Assembly (NCBI GenBank): GCA_029448655.1 | Contig: JACCLO010000008.1 | Coordinates: forward strand, 868,001 to 932,000 | Direction of reading: 5' to 3' | Origin: Wolfiporia cocos | Lineage: Eukaryota > Basidiomycota > Agaricomycetes > Polyporales > Phaeolaceae | Length of the DNA stretch: 64,000 bases | Shown: positions 1 through 11,973 of the stretch, one piece after another | How positions within the stretch are numbered: position 1 is the stretch's first letter | Layout of the letters: each line of letters begins with the position of its first letter | Notes under the pieces: generated by a model | What the model was told of the DNA's origin: nothing | The model's input: only the letters and a program-made list of their open reading frames with translations | Database searches by the model: none | Program-made: the position numbers and the translations under genes

Positions 1-1039
1 GGATCTGGTGGGCTGACTGGACGTGCAGGCAACAAGGGATTTGTTGGCCAACATCAGCTCTGCCGGTGTACAAGCCCATTGTACCCATTGGTTGACCAGC
101 TGTTCCAGGTACAGTGACTGAATGGGCTCATCCATCCACCCAGTCTAACAGCCCAGTCAGGAAGCCACACGACCCTATGAGCCAGGCAGTGCACTCAACC
201 CAGTCAACCACCTGCTGCCATGCCACCGCTCACGCCACACTCTAAGTACCAAGGTTATACAAAGACCCATGGCTAGGACCATCAGACTACACCCACCCAA
301 CCAACCAATTCTTACACCTCCCATCTCTACGAACCACAGCCATTATCAGCTACACGGTCATTACCAACCATGGACTACATGCCATTACTGGCACGGACTA
401 TATACAATACGGACAATAGCCTACGGAGGCTCTACACCCAGTGGACAATGCCCTGTATGACTGAGAACCCTACCAGTCACAGGAAGTGTGACAAGACCAC
501 TAAAGCCTTAGAGCGAACTGAGGAGAGCGAAGTGGGTGAACACCAAGTTCAGACTGGGGTTACCAGCTGAACGTAGGCCTGTCTTTATACAACTAGGTTG
601 TTTGTACATGTTTGTACTATAATGGCCATATATGATAACTAGGGAGTCTGAGGCGTGACTAGGCTAGGGGTCTAAGCCAGACTCTGAAACATAGAAGCGT
701 AGTAGTATATCAAATACGTAGCGGTCATCGTGGCCGTGTGGGAATGGGCCCGTGCATCATGATCTAGTCGTGGCTGGACTCCTTCCAGGGTATGATCCAG
801 GCCTGGCTGGGCTTGGGGACTCGGGGGACCAGATCGGGTTCGTTGTCGTTAGGGAAAGCTTTTGCCCGTGACAAAGTGCCACCACCAATTGCAGCCAATC
901 ACGCTCGATCACTCAAGGCCATCACCGGCCAGTCCACGATCACTAGCTACATCACCGATCACGGTCCGTTAACCCCACCATTACCAGCACCAGTCCTGAT
1001 CACACTAGGAACCCAATCATGGACTTAGAACCCCGCCAT
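1..1039. other. Gene-free, repeat-like sequence
   Basis: No coding region with family motifs or a plausible exon chain was seen. The stretch contains short recurring phrases such as CCATTACTGGC and GAACCACC. These also occur near 1.05, 2.0 and 59.6 kb, so it is probably old transposon-derived sequence. Confidence 0.5.
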
Positions 1040-1400
1040 TACTGGCGAACCCCCCAATCAATGAGAACCACCGATTGCACCTGACAGATTGGTAACCCAC
1101 TCCGATCTGGGCTGTACCCGCTACATTGCCATGGACATACATCACAGACACTCCTGCACTCCAATACCATACTGGCCCTGTAGCTAGACCAATAAGCTTG
1201 TGCTAGTGCCCTTACCGGCTGCTCGGCATAATATGTACAAACAGTAGTAGAGTCTATATAATCGGCTGACAGTCTTGAGCGAACCTCAGACTTGTCTTGG
1301 CCTCTTCAGCCTTAGATGCCCAGACCAGGAATGCGCCTTTGTGTGAGTAACATTCCCCTAGGTGTGTGTCTTAGGTTGTAGCATGTGTCACTTACAAACC
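1040..1400 (+). repeat. LTR-like dispersed repeat, copy A
   Basis: This stretch is similar to 2090-2400. Both contain a TATA-like CTATATAA or ATATATAG, then GGCTGACAGTC, and then CCTCAGACTTGTCTTGGCC about 30 bp downstream. A TATA box followed at a fixed distance by a conserved block resembles the U3/R part of an LTR. No termini or target duplication were found, so LTR identity is inference. A solo LTR sits between the two copies. Confidence 0.5.
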
Positions 1401-1474
1401 TGTCCTGACCTACGAGAGCCACCAGTCAAGGGCTAATCCAATATGTCACTGATCGGCAAGAACCACCAATCAAC

Positions 1475-1941
1475 TGTTACGGATCGAATATCTGTTCAGC
1501 TGAAATAACTAAGTCGAGTTACTCAGCGTATCGAGTAGTGCACTACTCGTTGGACTCAGCGGAGTCGAGCGTCGATATACTGACTGCAGGCTTAATTGCT
1601 CAAGCCTTTGAGAACGAGTATAATATCCTTGTAATTCAACAAGGTCGAGCTGAGGAACTCGACCGGTATTTACAACAGGTTTTTATACTACAATTCTGTA
1701 ATCGGGGTCATAGTGTCCTTGGTGCTGCTACCACTAAGTCCACAAGGCTAGTACGTTAAGATATCAACTAGAACCTGATGCGCTGCAAGGCCATGGGCAT
1801 AGGGCTGTTGTACATGAAACGAGGGTCACTGGTTGAACAGGGAACCCTAGAAATAATTGTGTGATACTACGGTTGAACGCTAAGTCCCCTTCTCCAGTGA
1901 GGCGTCAAAGATATTCAGATGATTTCATACAGACCGTAACA
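1475..1941. mobile_element. Solo LTR, family B, with 5-bp duplication
   Basis: The element begins TGTTACGG and ends CCGTAACA, an inverted terminus of the TG...CA kind. It is flanked on both sides by TCAAC (1470-1474 and 1942-1946), a perfect 5-bp target-site duplication. The copy at 62495-63033 is closely similar but carries about 72 bp more. The internal block TTTGAGAACGAGTATAA...ACAACAAGGTCGAGCTGA is shared with the three longer LTRs at 57.5-62.3 kb. No retroelement coding region lies beside it, so it is a solo LTR left by recombination. Confidence 0.85.
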
Positions 1942-2089
1942 TCAACATATGTCACACCAATGCCATTACCGGCCAGGTCTCCCAATTGATGAGAACCACC
2001 AATCATGGGCCAATACCACCGCCATTACCAGCCATGCCCCCAATCAACAAGAGCCACCAATCACAGGCTGACATCACTGCCATTACTGG

Positions 2090-2400
2090 CAGAACCCTGA
2101 TCAATGAGAACCACCGATCACCCAACCAATTGTGAACCTCACCAATCCAGAACCATCCTGCTACGTCACCATGGCCATCTAACTTGTAGCAGACACAGCC
2201 ACTCCTGCACTGATGCCATTACCAGCTGTGTAGCATAAACATGTACATACAGTTGTAGGATATATAGAGGCTGACAGTCAAGGAAGAACCTCAGACTTGT
2301 CTTGGCCATTTATGCCTCATCAATCTCGGATTGCAATGTGCCCTTGTGTGTGTCACATTGCCCCGAGCTCTTGTCTGAGAAGTAGCACATGTAAACATCA
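2090..2400 (+). repeat. LTR-like dispersed repeat, copy B
   Basis: Diverged partner of 1040-1400. It shares the TATA-like ATATATAG, GGCTGACAGTC, the block CCTCAGACTTGTCTTGGCC and downstream GTG-rich text. It probably represents the promoter part of an old LTR. Ends were not defined. Confidence 0.5.
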
Positions 2401-4973
2401 CAGCTTATTCATCAATGTATTGTCACCGAATCTTGTGATGAAAACTGTATATTGTGAACTGATATATTATACAGTGTTCTAGTAGTCCTTGGCACAAACT
2501 CATCTTTTGTCCTCAGTTCTAAAGCTATGACCTTCATGTTGTACATACATCATATACGATGATTATATATGATCCTGAAAAATCCTTGGGCATGTAGGGT
2601 CCCTTCAGCATGAATGGCTGCAATAAACTGCCAATTTAGCTGTGTCTGACCCAGTTTCAAGTTGTGTGGCCATGATCCCACATAAATTAGGCCAAATAAA
2701 ACTATAGAGAAATTTGCCAGTGCTCATGCATATGAAATATGTTAGACATCTGTTCTCTGTACTGCTGCTGAAGATGGGATGTGTGCCATGGATTTGAAAG
2801 TTGCAGAAGCATGACGTATTGCTGCGGGCACTCATTGAATGTCTGCATGATCACAATGGAAGCACCCAATTTGTGACACAAATAGTGCATTGAGAGATAG
2901 GTTCAGTAGATACCTCATTATCAGTAGCACAGTAGCTAGGACTGATAAAAATGAGAATATATGAGCCATACCCATGAGAGATGAGTCTCGTCAAGAGCAT
3001 GAATGGCTGACTGTGTGGCTCATCTGGCTCATTGTGACATATTGATCATTGGACTGTCACATGTTGTCATGCTGTGCCAAGGACTAAGGTAGGGGATGCT
3101 AGGAATGGGCACCTTTACATAATCCGATCACATGATATTTCCCACAGTCAAATCCTGAGGATTCTCCATCACCGTATGGTGATGTATTTCCAGAAGACAT
3201 AGAATAGGTGTAGCATGATTCAAGTACAGTTTCTGTACTGCACCAAGGCAGCTCAAAGCTAATTGAAAGGTGCTATTGCTATCTGTGTATGTCACTGAAG
3301 TGTCACAAGAAAATCCCTGCTTCAATCCAAGGGTTACTGCTGGCCCAACACTCAAGTACTTGGGATTGATACCCCTGCTGATAAGACAAGTAGCACATCT
3401 GCATTGGTAGATTAGATAGCCATGTATGGGCCAGCACTTGCATAGGCAGCTAGCACCTGCATGTAGTCATAGTCACTGACTGTTTCTGTTACCCATAGTT
3501 ACCTATGTTACACTATCACAGTTACACTGCACACAGACTGCGCCTTTAGGGCAAGGCAGTCAGGTAGTACATGACTGTGTACATGTATATATACTAGGTA
3601 GCATCTGAGGTACACCTCAGATTCAGTCTTCTCATCCTAAGGGGCGTGTCCCTGGGTCTCCTCTCATATTGTGTGACTGTGTGTGCTGGGACAACTACCT
3701 TGACCATCTCTCTCTCACTCTTGCTAGTCTGGGGAGCAACACCTAGTGTCTTCAAGATGGATAGGTGGTCTCTGGGCCATGCAGAGATGATGTCAAGACT
3801 TCGTCATACCTCTGTTCTCCACTAGGGTGGATGGAGGGTTAGAGGGTGGAATATAGAGGGTTTCCACTACGTGGTATGCACAAGGAGACTTGTGTCATGA
3901 AGTTTACATGTAAGTGCCCACCCCAGGCTGGGAATGAGAATGTGTAGACTTGCCTGATTTGTAATATCACATGATATAACCCTAAGCTAGGTGTGGCCAA
4001 ATCTCAGTGCTTGTGGAATCAAAAATGTGCCAGGAGCCTCAAAATGTGCAGAAAAAGTCAGAACTAAAAATTCACTTTTTTGGAAATTGCTTGGTCAATT
4101 CTCAACATCTCAAGATTTCACTCAATTAGGACTGAAAGAGGAGGTCCTTTCCCATCATTCCTATTGAGAAAATGAAAATGTTGCCTATGGTCAATGTTAT
4201 TAGGGTGGTTGGTATCGGTAGTGCCTTGATTATGTAAGGGGTGCCCACTCCTGGCATCCTCTACATTACTAGATGGCACAAATGCACACTCTGCAACATC
4301 ATATGATGACTCCACTGACTCAACATTATTGTTTGGCATCACAACAAGCTATGGGTGGCAAAGTCAACATTGTGATCTGAGTGGCAGTACATGGTCCTCA
4401 TCCAGAATCATGACTATGGCACTGATTATGAATGCAGTGACTTGATGGAGGATGACAAGTCTGATGTGTCTGACACAGACGTTCATACTTGCGGGGAATA
4501 CAGTAGGTGGGGCAAGTGGTGAATGTGTGGGCAAGTGGTGGGCGGAGGTGGGAGCAGGTGAGGGGGTGGGGAGGAGTGGACTGCGGGGCAGGTAGCGGCG
4601 GGCCGCAGTATCATGTATCTAAAAAAACAATCAGCACATTCTACGCCCTATAGGATCCAATGAAAGTAAGAAGATTACCTAATTTAATCGGCGGTGGTCT
4701 GCGCCAGTCCTTGCTCGTATGTGTGTGCCGACCAGCTTGGATACACACCTTCTGACGCAGATTTCTATCGGCGTTTTTCTCAAATCTCTGTCGTGAGTCG
4801 GCGCTGGTCGGCGTTTTGGAGCGCTGTGGGGCACCGCCGACTGGCGCGGACTGGCGCCGTACAGCTTGTTGCCGATTTCCACTGGGCGTCAGTGGGAGCC
4901 CGGCTTCAGGTTTTGAAAAGCCAAGGCTGTCCAAAGCCGGGGGCGTTTGGGCCGGGCCGGGCCGGCACATCAC
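2401..4973. other. Gene-free transposon debris
   Basis: Short open frames occur on both strands but none has a recognisable domain, splice chain or repeated-family support. Around 3.40-3.75 kb there is another TATA-bearing, LTR-like block (TATATATACTAGG followed by CACCTCAGATTCAG). The stretch 4.65-4.97 kb is locally GC-rich. Confidence 0.45.
4505..4612 (+). repeat. G-rich tract with quadruplex potential
   Basis: The plus strand carries many runs of 3-5 G separated by 1-8 bases, for example GGGCGGAGGTGGGAGCAGG, then GGGGGTGGGG. This is strongly strand-asymmetric and unlike the AT-balanced surroundings. G-quadruplex folding is an inference from base composition. Confidence 0.5.
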
Positions 4974-4982
4974 TAGTCTCGT

Positions 4983-5183
4983 GTTTTGTATAACGATCTT
5001 CGTGAACGCACCATTGCACTACACTCTCACCTTGGCCTGTCTATTCAGCATATTTCAGAGACTGTGGGCTGCAGTAAGCGAACAGTATTCAGGGTTCTCG
5101 CTATACATCGAGATTACGGCCAGCTATCTAGACCCTCGTTGTCCAAGCAGTCTGCCAGCGTCCGCAGCTACCATAGAGTGTGA
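4983..5183 (+). pseudogene. Tc1/mariner-like transposase HTH fragment
   Basis: The translation around 4986-5140 contains a helix-turn-helix like those at the N-terminus of Tc1/mariner-type transposases: DLRERTIALH, then LSIQHISETVGCSKRTVFRVL, then the tail IHRDYGQLSRP typical of fungal copies. There is no upstream ATG in frame and the frame closes after about 65 codons. No DDE catalytic domain was found downstream, so this is a relic. The family call comes from remembered consensus. Confidence 0.5.
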
Positions 5184-5470
5184 CACCAGCCATTATCCTA
5201 TCACGCAGAATAACATTGCCTAGTCTGAGTTACTTAGTGAGGGATTTACCGCTGGGTATCATCGCAACGCAAACCAGTCCGTTTGCAGCGAAGAAATGGC
5301 AGATTCTATAATGATACAACAAAAAACCCTGAAGTACAGTAATGCATTACCCTTCCTCCAGCCAATACAGCATGCTAAGCTATCCGTATGGCGCGTCATA
5401 TGTTGTGTGGTACATATACTACAGATCATAAATCGTAGCACGTCGATTCCCGTGACTGGTTGTTTAAACG

Positions 5471-8406
5471 TTAAGCAGGCGCAAGACAACGATCGGCGGA
5501 CAGGTTGAGGTCGTTGCCCCACCAGCTTGGGAAGGCGTGTGCTTGGCCCGCAGCACCAAAAATGGCAAAGTTGAGAATGAAGATGACAACCTGGGTGCCT
5601 CCGTCCATAGCAGCGGCAATGATGTAGCTGTGAAACGGATACACTCAACTGGGAACTACGAATGAACTGATGAGAAGTACGCACTTGTACTTCGTGAACC
5701 ACCGCGGGTAGCGTGTCCGCACCCACCACTGCGAGAGGATACCGAGAGCCATGCTTGTGCTGGGAGGGACATAAGGTGAGCGACGACTCAGTGGATGTGG
5801 GGGCCAATACTCACTTGACTTGAGAGTTGACACCGACCGAGAGGTAGCATGAGTACTGCAGGATGATGGATGTGTTGAGGTTCTGGAAGCCAGCCTTCGG
5901 CCAGATGCGGTACTGCGGACGCGCAGATCAGCATGAGCAAATTGCTTACAGAACGTAGTCATCTCAACTTACCGCAACATACAGCGGCAGCGGAAGCACA
6001 ACTCCAATAGCGAGCGCAATGGGAACCATGTGGTACGTCGAATTCGGGCCGAACATTTGCGGGGCAAGCGCTCCCCATGCAATCGCATTCGAGTTGTACG
6101 ACTGCGCGTTCTGCCCGGACCACAGCCGAGTGCCAGCGATGGACAGCAGCGCGGGACGCTGGGCGTTGATGATGGACAACATCATAATGTCTAGGTGAAA
6201 TTGACGATCAACTATACATTCAGGAGCGGGGGAAACAGCGGTCACGCACAGTTGAGGATAGCACCAACGATCGTGCCGATCATCTGCATGCAGAACGTGA
6301 GGCGCGGCGCAAGCTTGCAGTACTGGCCGAGCTTGAGGTCCTGGAGAAACAAGATGCCCTGCTGCATTGGGTGCGCGCCGTACATCGCGCCGTACATGTT
6401 CGCGACAGGGCGCCCGGGGACCATGTACGCGGTGATCATCTGGAAGAAGCCGTTCCCGCTCGTGTTGAACTCAGTGAAGCCGATCGTCGCGGCAAGCGTC
6501 GAGTAGAGCGCACAGAGGATGAACCCGATGAAGAGCAGCACCGTCAGCGCCCACCACGGGAGGCCCGAGTCGCCCGTGTAGTTCGTCGCCTGTGCGATCG
6601 CGTACGCGACGAGCAGCACGACTGTGTACCACCACCTCGGGATCTGCTTGTACGCCTTCATCTTCTCGTAGTGCGCGTCGTGCACGAGGTACTGCTTCTT
6701 GTTCCATGGGTTCATCGAAAGAACGAAAGGCTTGAGGTCATTCCAGTGGTATAGCGCAACGTGCGTCACACACGCGCCGAGGGACAGATTGGACGTGATC
6801 AAGTAGAGCGCATTGGTAGCTGAGAAATACGCAGGCTATACGACTCAAAATGTCAAAAATCTGCTGAATAGATACTAAGAACCTACATACCCCAAGTTCC
6901 TCGTACATCGTAGCATTGAACCTGCCGTCGGACAGAAGCGCGGTCTGGTTATACTGAGACCCGTCCTCGGCCTATCATGCACATTATTAGTCGACATCGC
7001 CTCAATCTCAACTGATAAAACTGACGAAGATGGCCTGGCTCTGGAAGGGGAAGTTCTTGGCTTTCCAGAGGTTTCCGTAGTAGACCGCAGCCATTAGAAT
7101 GTACGTGAGGAAAATCCCGATGTCCTGATTAAGCTGCAGCCATAGAGGGGACCACAAGCAAGTGCTGCTGATGAGGTTCCAGTCGAAGGAGACTGCGAGA
7201 AGACCCATGCCCTCATTGTTGCTCGCACCGCCGAAGATGTTCCTTACCACGGAACTGTGGTTATCTGCGAGACAGAAGACAGATACACCAGTGAGAATCG
7301 GGAAGATCCCTGCATCAAAGTGGTGTCAAGGCAATGTTTGGATGAGGGCTGCAATAGACTTACACTCCGGGATTATCTCCCAGCAGAACAGAATGCCGAA
7401 CACCATCCAGAACAAGCGGACACGCTTGGAAGTCATCTGTCGGTCATAGTGCAGTGCCTGGAACAGGTTCGCCGTGTAGACTGTATAGGGCTTCTTAGCA
7501 CATCCCAAAATGGTGCGTAACAGCGGAAACATACTGTTCGCTGGCCAGAAACACTTGGTGGGCTTGACAAGAACATCCTGAAGCAGGCCGGCATACCCAT
7601 AGCCGATCAATTGCGACCCAATCAAAGTGAAGATGGCAACTCCCGCGTTCTGAATTACATTGATCGGCCTTGGCATGGGGGTTATATGCCATCTAACGCA
7701 CCATATTGTTGTTATAGTACACTATTTGATCACTTACGATCAGTCAAGATAGAGATAAGAAAACCGCATGACTTACACTCCTGCACAGAGATGACCTGGA
7801 TAGCGACAGCTGATGTAGCCGCTGTGGACGTCATGATAATGATTGCGACATGCTCTTTGACTACACAGGACTCGTTACTCGGCGCCTGTAGGATCTCAGA
7901 ACGCACTCACTGTTGAACGGACCAGGGTTTAGATACCTCAACCATCCTCTCTGAGGGATGAGCATGTGCATGATGTTGCCGAACCAATATGACAAAATCA
8001 GCAGCAGCAAGGTCGACACGGTCAACGTCTGAGGCTTGAAGTAGTAGATCTGCGCAAGGACAGCTCCGAAGGCAGAGAAACCGAGACCGAGGAAAAGAGT
8101 GCGGAAAGTGAGGGCCTGGAGATCTGGATCATCCTTGGTGGTCAAGACCTGTCGTCACAAAGATCAACAGGGTAATTCGAGGGCTTGCACAGGATGTCAG
8201 ACCTTGAGGGCGACCTCATAGGCCTCCTCAACCCGGTACTCGTCCTCCGTGGCCTCGTCGTGGGCTATCCGTTCCTCGAGCGCCTCCGCCTCCTTGACCA
8301 TTTGCACATCGGCAGTCGTCTCGTCGGAAGACTTCTTGTCAAGAGACTCGTCGTCGACGTGCTTCTCATCCCCATATTGAGGCAGCTGAGCAGCTTTGTC
8401 GGCCAT
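5471..8406 (-). CDS. OPT family oligopeptide transporter
   Basis: Multi-pass membrane transporter of the OPT superfamily, which imports short peptides, glutathione-like compounds or metal chelates with protons. The cytosolic N-terminus is acidic (MADKAAQLPQYGDEKHVDD, from the ATG at 8406). The first exons are 8203-8406 and about 7911-8148, and a 20-nt exon lies at 7702-7721. Family hallmarks appear in order: GPFN followed by AIIIMTSTAA; FTLIGSQLIGYGYAGL; FWPAN then NLFQALHYDRQ; PEWIFPILTGVSVFCLA; IFGGASNNEGMGLL; an NPWN-containing loop; and PGRPVANMYG. The C-terminus ends WWGNDLNLSADRCLAPA at the TAA at 5471. Introns are short with GT-AG ends. A TATA-like box lies about 65 bp upstream of the ATG. 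The frame can be followed intact from end to end. Substrate is not predictable from the sequence. Confidence 0.9.
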
Positions 8407-8466
8407 CGTGAAGACGGGGAGGAGCTGGACAAGCTGACCTTGAAGAGAAAGCGGCGCGATGACCGA

Positions 8467-8476
8467 CTTATATATG
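8467..8476 (-). promoter_or_regulatory. TATA-like box of the OPT gene
   Basis: The minus strand reads CATATATAAG about 65 bp upstream of the OPT start codon, a usual distance for a fungal TATA element. Confidence 0.5.
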
Positions 8477-10594
8477 CACTGGGTGCGGGAACCTTGGGCT
8501 CCATATGTCGTGCCTAGAGAGATAACGCCCTAACGTAACACATGGCAGCGCGCGTTCGGTGTAGATAAGGAGTTGATGTTGGCAGCCAGATCATGACAGT
8601 ACCCAGACCAGAGTGGCAGGTTGATGCCGTAGAGCCACTGTCATTACGTCTTGTGGACAATTTGCGCTCTTGCGTCGGCCCTTCGCCACTCATGAATGAG
8701 TGTGAAATGTATGCGCCTCCGGTTGAGATAAGAAACTCCGCAGAACAATTCCGAAGAGTCGGCGAGGAAACGAGCTCCTGCTTGCGTGCCTGGCAGTAGG
8801 CGCTTAGTGGCAAATTGCCACCGAGATCGAAAGCCAAGACCTGGAGATCATACTCCCCGCTCGACATAGGCCGCGAGGCACACGATTATGCAGGATCACG
8901 AGTGCTAGACACACTAGCCCATTGACATCGGGTCTGCACTTCGAGAGTGCCATGGACGTATCCCACTTGTCCAGGAGCCCTGTCAGCGTGACCGTCACCT
9001 ACATCGAGGTATGATCAAAGCGACGCTCCAAGACAAAACATATGGTCATGGCGACTGGCGAGCCACACGTAGCCGTACCTAGAGCAGTTTCAGTTTCCGC
9101 GGCTGGGAGATGCCGACGAATGTGAAGAAGTCTTCTGTACGTCGGCGTGCTCGGTGCACTGCTATCGCAGCTTATCGTGACGTCGGATCCGGGAAGCGTT
9201 GAGTTCTTGCAGATCAAGGAAGCTATCAAGACGGTATGACGCTGCATCAGATGGGACCTTGTCAACGTGCTCGCCGTCTGAGCTGCATGATGACGCAGCT
9301 GCATTCATCGACGGATCGTCTTCGTTCAGCCCGATTGACGTGCAAACATGTAACGCCTTAGTACGATAGTTAACGGTTCGTGTAACGGTCCAGGATTATA
9401 GAAATGAGTATACCTCTGTAATAACTGATGTTGTGGGAGGGCGAGTTCAGGGCTCTTCTGGCCGTTGCGGACTGTGCGTCATTAATTAATTCCTGGGAGA
9501 GATGATCATAAAGTCCAGGTCAATAGCCCATGCTAGAGCGCTAATTTGTGTGGAAAGTATTTGTGCAGCGTGACATGGTTGGCTTGCTTGTTGTATGAGC
9601 AATGATCCAGCCGGTCACGGAGAAGGGATGGATACCCGCTATAGCCCGTGATCTCCGGTGAACCCATTGAAATATCTTCTGCGACTTACATTCGGATTAT
9701 AGCATCATCTAAAAGAAACATAGAAGACCCGTATCACCAGCATCCCCTACTCCTAGCGCGGAGCATGCTGGCGCAGATAGGCTGTACCGGCGTACGCTAT
9801 CTTCTCACGAAGATGGACTGCGAGTCAATTGACTTGAAGGGAACAACAGCGCCTCACGTCAACTCAAATTTGACAGTTGTTGTTGACCATCTCTGGTGAG
9901 GAATGCATCATTTATACGTGCTGACATACCTTCGGCAATATCTGTGCTCCAGGTAGGTCTCACAGCGAAGGAATGGAATCCAAGAGATCCATTCTGTACT
10001 TGGAACTCGAGACCCAGACATAATGAGCGCTCCGCTCGATTCATCGGAGGTCGTCACCCATATGAGGCTGTGTACAGTCTCTTGCATTCCAGAGAACATG
10101 CATCCACATGCCAGAGATTGAAAACAGCCGAGAAGTCCAGCTGTACGGGAATAGTCTCTCGCAGTCAAGCACGCAGGGACATGGGCCACTTTTTGGATGA
10201 CAGAGGCGACTCTAGATAGTGGCCAGGCGTGCCAGACTTTCGAGACGTCGGAGAGCTATAGAACCATGTAACGCCAGTCAGGGTTCAACGTTCAGATCGT
10301 ATGGTACCACACCCGAGAATAGCCGATTAGCGTCTGAATATCGAGGGACCTTACGTAGCAGCCGGTTTCGCGCATACACAACTTGATGTGAGAACCGATA
10401 CGCGATGTGCATGTTCGGACATTGTACAAGCAAGTCAACCTGCGAAATTCACGAGAGCAGCGCTCGTAAGCCAGGCGCGGCTTGGTTCCGATAGTTCAAT
10501 AGCAAGTGAATATCTGAGTGCGTCCGCATCTGTGGGAACACGGAGATCCTGGGACGAGACGAGTGAGGTTCCGACTCAGACAAGCGCCGTGCAA

Positions 10595-10616
10595 GATATA
10601 AACGCGGTCCCGTGAC
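10595..10616 (+). promoter_or_regulatory. TATA box joined to CGCGGTCCCGTGAC motif
   Basis: GATATAAACG is followed directly by CGGTCCCGTGAC. The same motif recurs at 10881-10896 and inverted at about 44869-44888 upstream of the second TENA gene. A core-promoter role is inference. Confidence 0.35.
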
Positions 10617-10858
10617 AGCAACGCAGACGACTCTACAAATTAAGGCCCGGCGACGCTTCCGTACCCCCGATCCTACCAACGTCTCTCCCAATCAGAATGC
10701 ACCCCCCCGACCGGCACCATCTGTAGACTAGTGTCCAATACCCTTCCGCCTCTGCTCCTACGCCTGGTCCGTCGAACACCCCCCTCTCCATCCTACACAT
10801 AAGCCTCGCACTTCCGCTCTCCAATGCCGTATTATGTAAGTCTTGGTTACCTCACGCG

Positions 10859-10896
10859 GGATATAAACGTAAGGGGAAAAAACGCGGTCCCGTGAC
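10859..10896 (+). promoter_or_regulatory. Second TATA plus CGCGGTCCCGTGAC motif
   Basis: GGATATAAACG is followed after about 17 bp by AACGCGGTCCCGTGAC. It repeats the pattern at 10.6 kb with a longer spacer. Confidence 0.35.
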
Positions 10897-11973
10897 TACG
10901 CTCGCGGAACGCGAGACGCGAAAACCGAATCAGTAAATCATACCCTGAACGAGAAGCGTCGATGGCGGCTACGCTAATCTGACTGCGGAATACAAGCTAA
11001 CTCATATCAATCAATGGTACAAGCGCGTATTTTTTCATGTTCGCTCTTTTCTAACTTTCGCTCTTTTCTAGCTGATCCGATCTCTCCTCTCTCCTCTGGT
11101 CCTGTTTCGTTGTATCTGTATCTTTTCTCCTGAGATCTATTACATAGCCTTTGTTAATCAGCCCATTGTACTAACCTGAAGTATCCCAAAGCATGTTTCA
11201 CAGATAGGTATTCAGTAGGTTGTTCATGTGTAGGCATGAGTCATTTTCTTCTGCCACTGTTTCTCTCGCACGTAGATCATCTTATTTTGCTCTATAGACC
11301 ATATGCTTCACACTTCTATTCAGGGAGGTTTCCATTTGCCCTTCCAAGCACAAGGGAGTATTGTCCATTGCTTCTTCGGGTGCGGAGCGTGTAGCCGTGG
11401 TCGTGTGGGCACCCTCCGCTCATAAGTACAAGCTGTTGAGCAATAGCAAGGCAAAACTGTAGAATACTACAAAATAGAGGAGAAACAGTCGTACATATCC
11501 TCGCGGATACATAACCAGGGACTGCGAAAATGGAACATTATACGACGTCGCGATCCTCCCTCCCTCCGATATCGTAAGATGGACTCCTCTCCCTCGTTAG
11601 TTGCCGTTACCTCGAACCTGTAGTACGAAGTCAACAGCTAACTCCCGCAGCAGATCCGACCTCCTATTCTGAGCTGTAGCGCGCAAGTAGGTCATCGGTA
11701 GATGTTCTTCGGTCGCGTAAGGTAGGTATTTCTTTTCCGGTGTAGCTCCGAAATCGCTTTTGAATAATCTAACACGCAAACACATCACGTCAGTCAAACA
11801 TGATTGTAGTCGCTTCGTATATCCATACATATAGGCCGCTGTGGCTACTGCGACAATTACTTCCAGTAATCCTATAGCCTATGCATTTGCATACATTTAT
11901 AGATCATCGACACGCAGCCATCTATGGGTAACTATCTGTCTGTCGTTTCCCTCTTCAGCGTCACGAAGACGGA

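Larger units (their letters stand above)
8520..11973. other. Intergenic, no gene recognised
   Basis: About 3.4 kb between the OPT promoter and the DUF6534 gene. Open frames of 60-120 codons occur on both strands, but none shows family motifs or can be chained through introns. Two TATA-plus-motif sites lie at 10.6 and 10.87 kb. Pyrimidine-rich text near 11.04-11.12 kb could be a promoter or transcript end, but no attached gene was found. Confidence 0.45.

Noticed and set aside
1538..1759. Similar 66-73-codon ORFs at 1538 and 62579
   Set aside because: They fall inside the two family B solo LTRs, so the similarity reflects LTR identity, not a gene.
4641..4993. ORFs of about 100 codons on both strands in the GC-rich stretch before the transposase fragment
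   Set aside because: Open on both strands at once because of base composition; no motifs and no splice chain.
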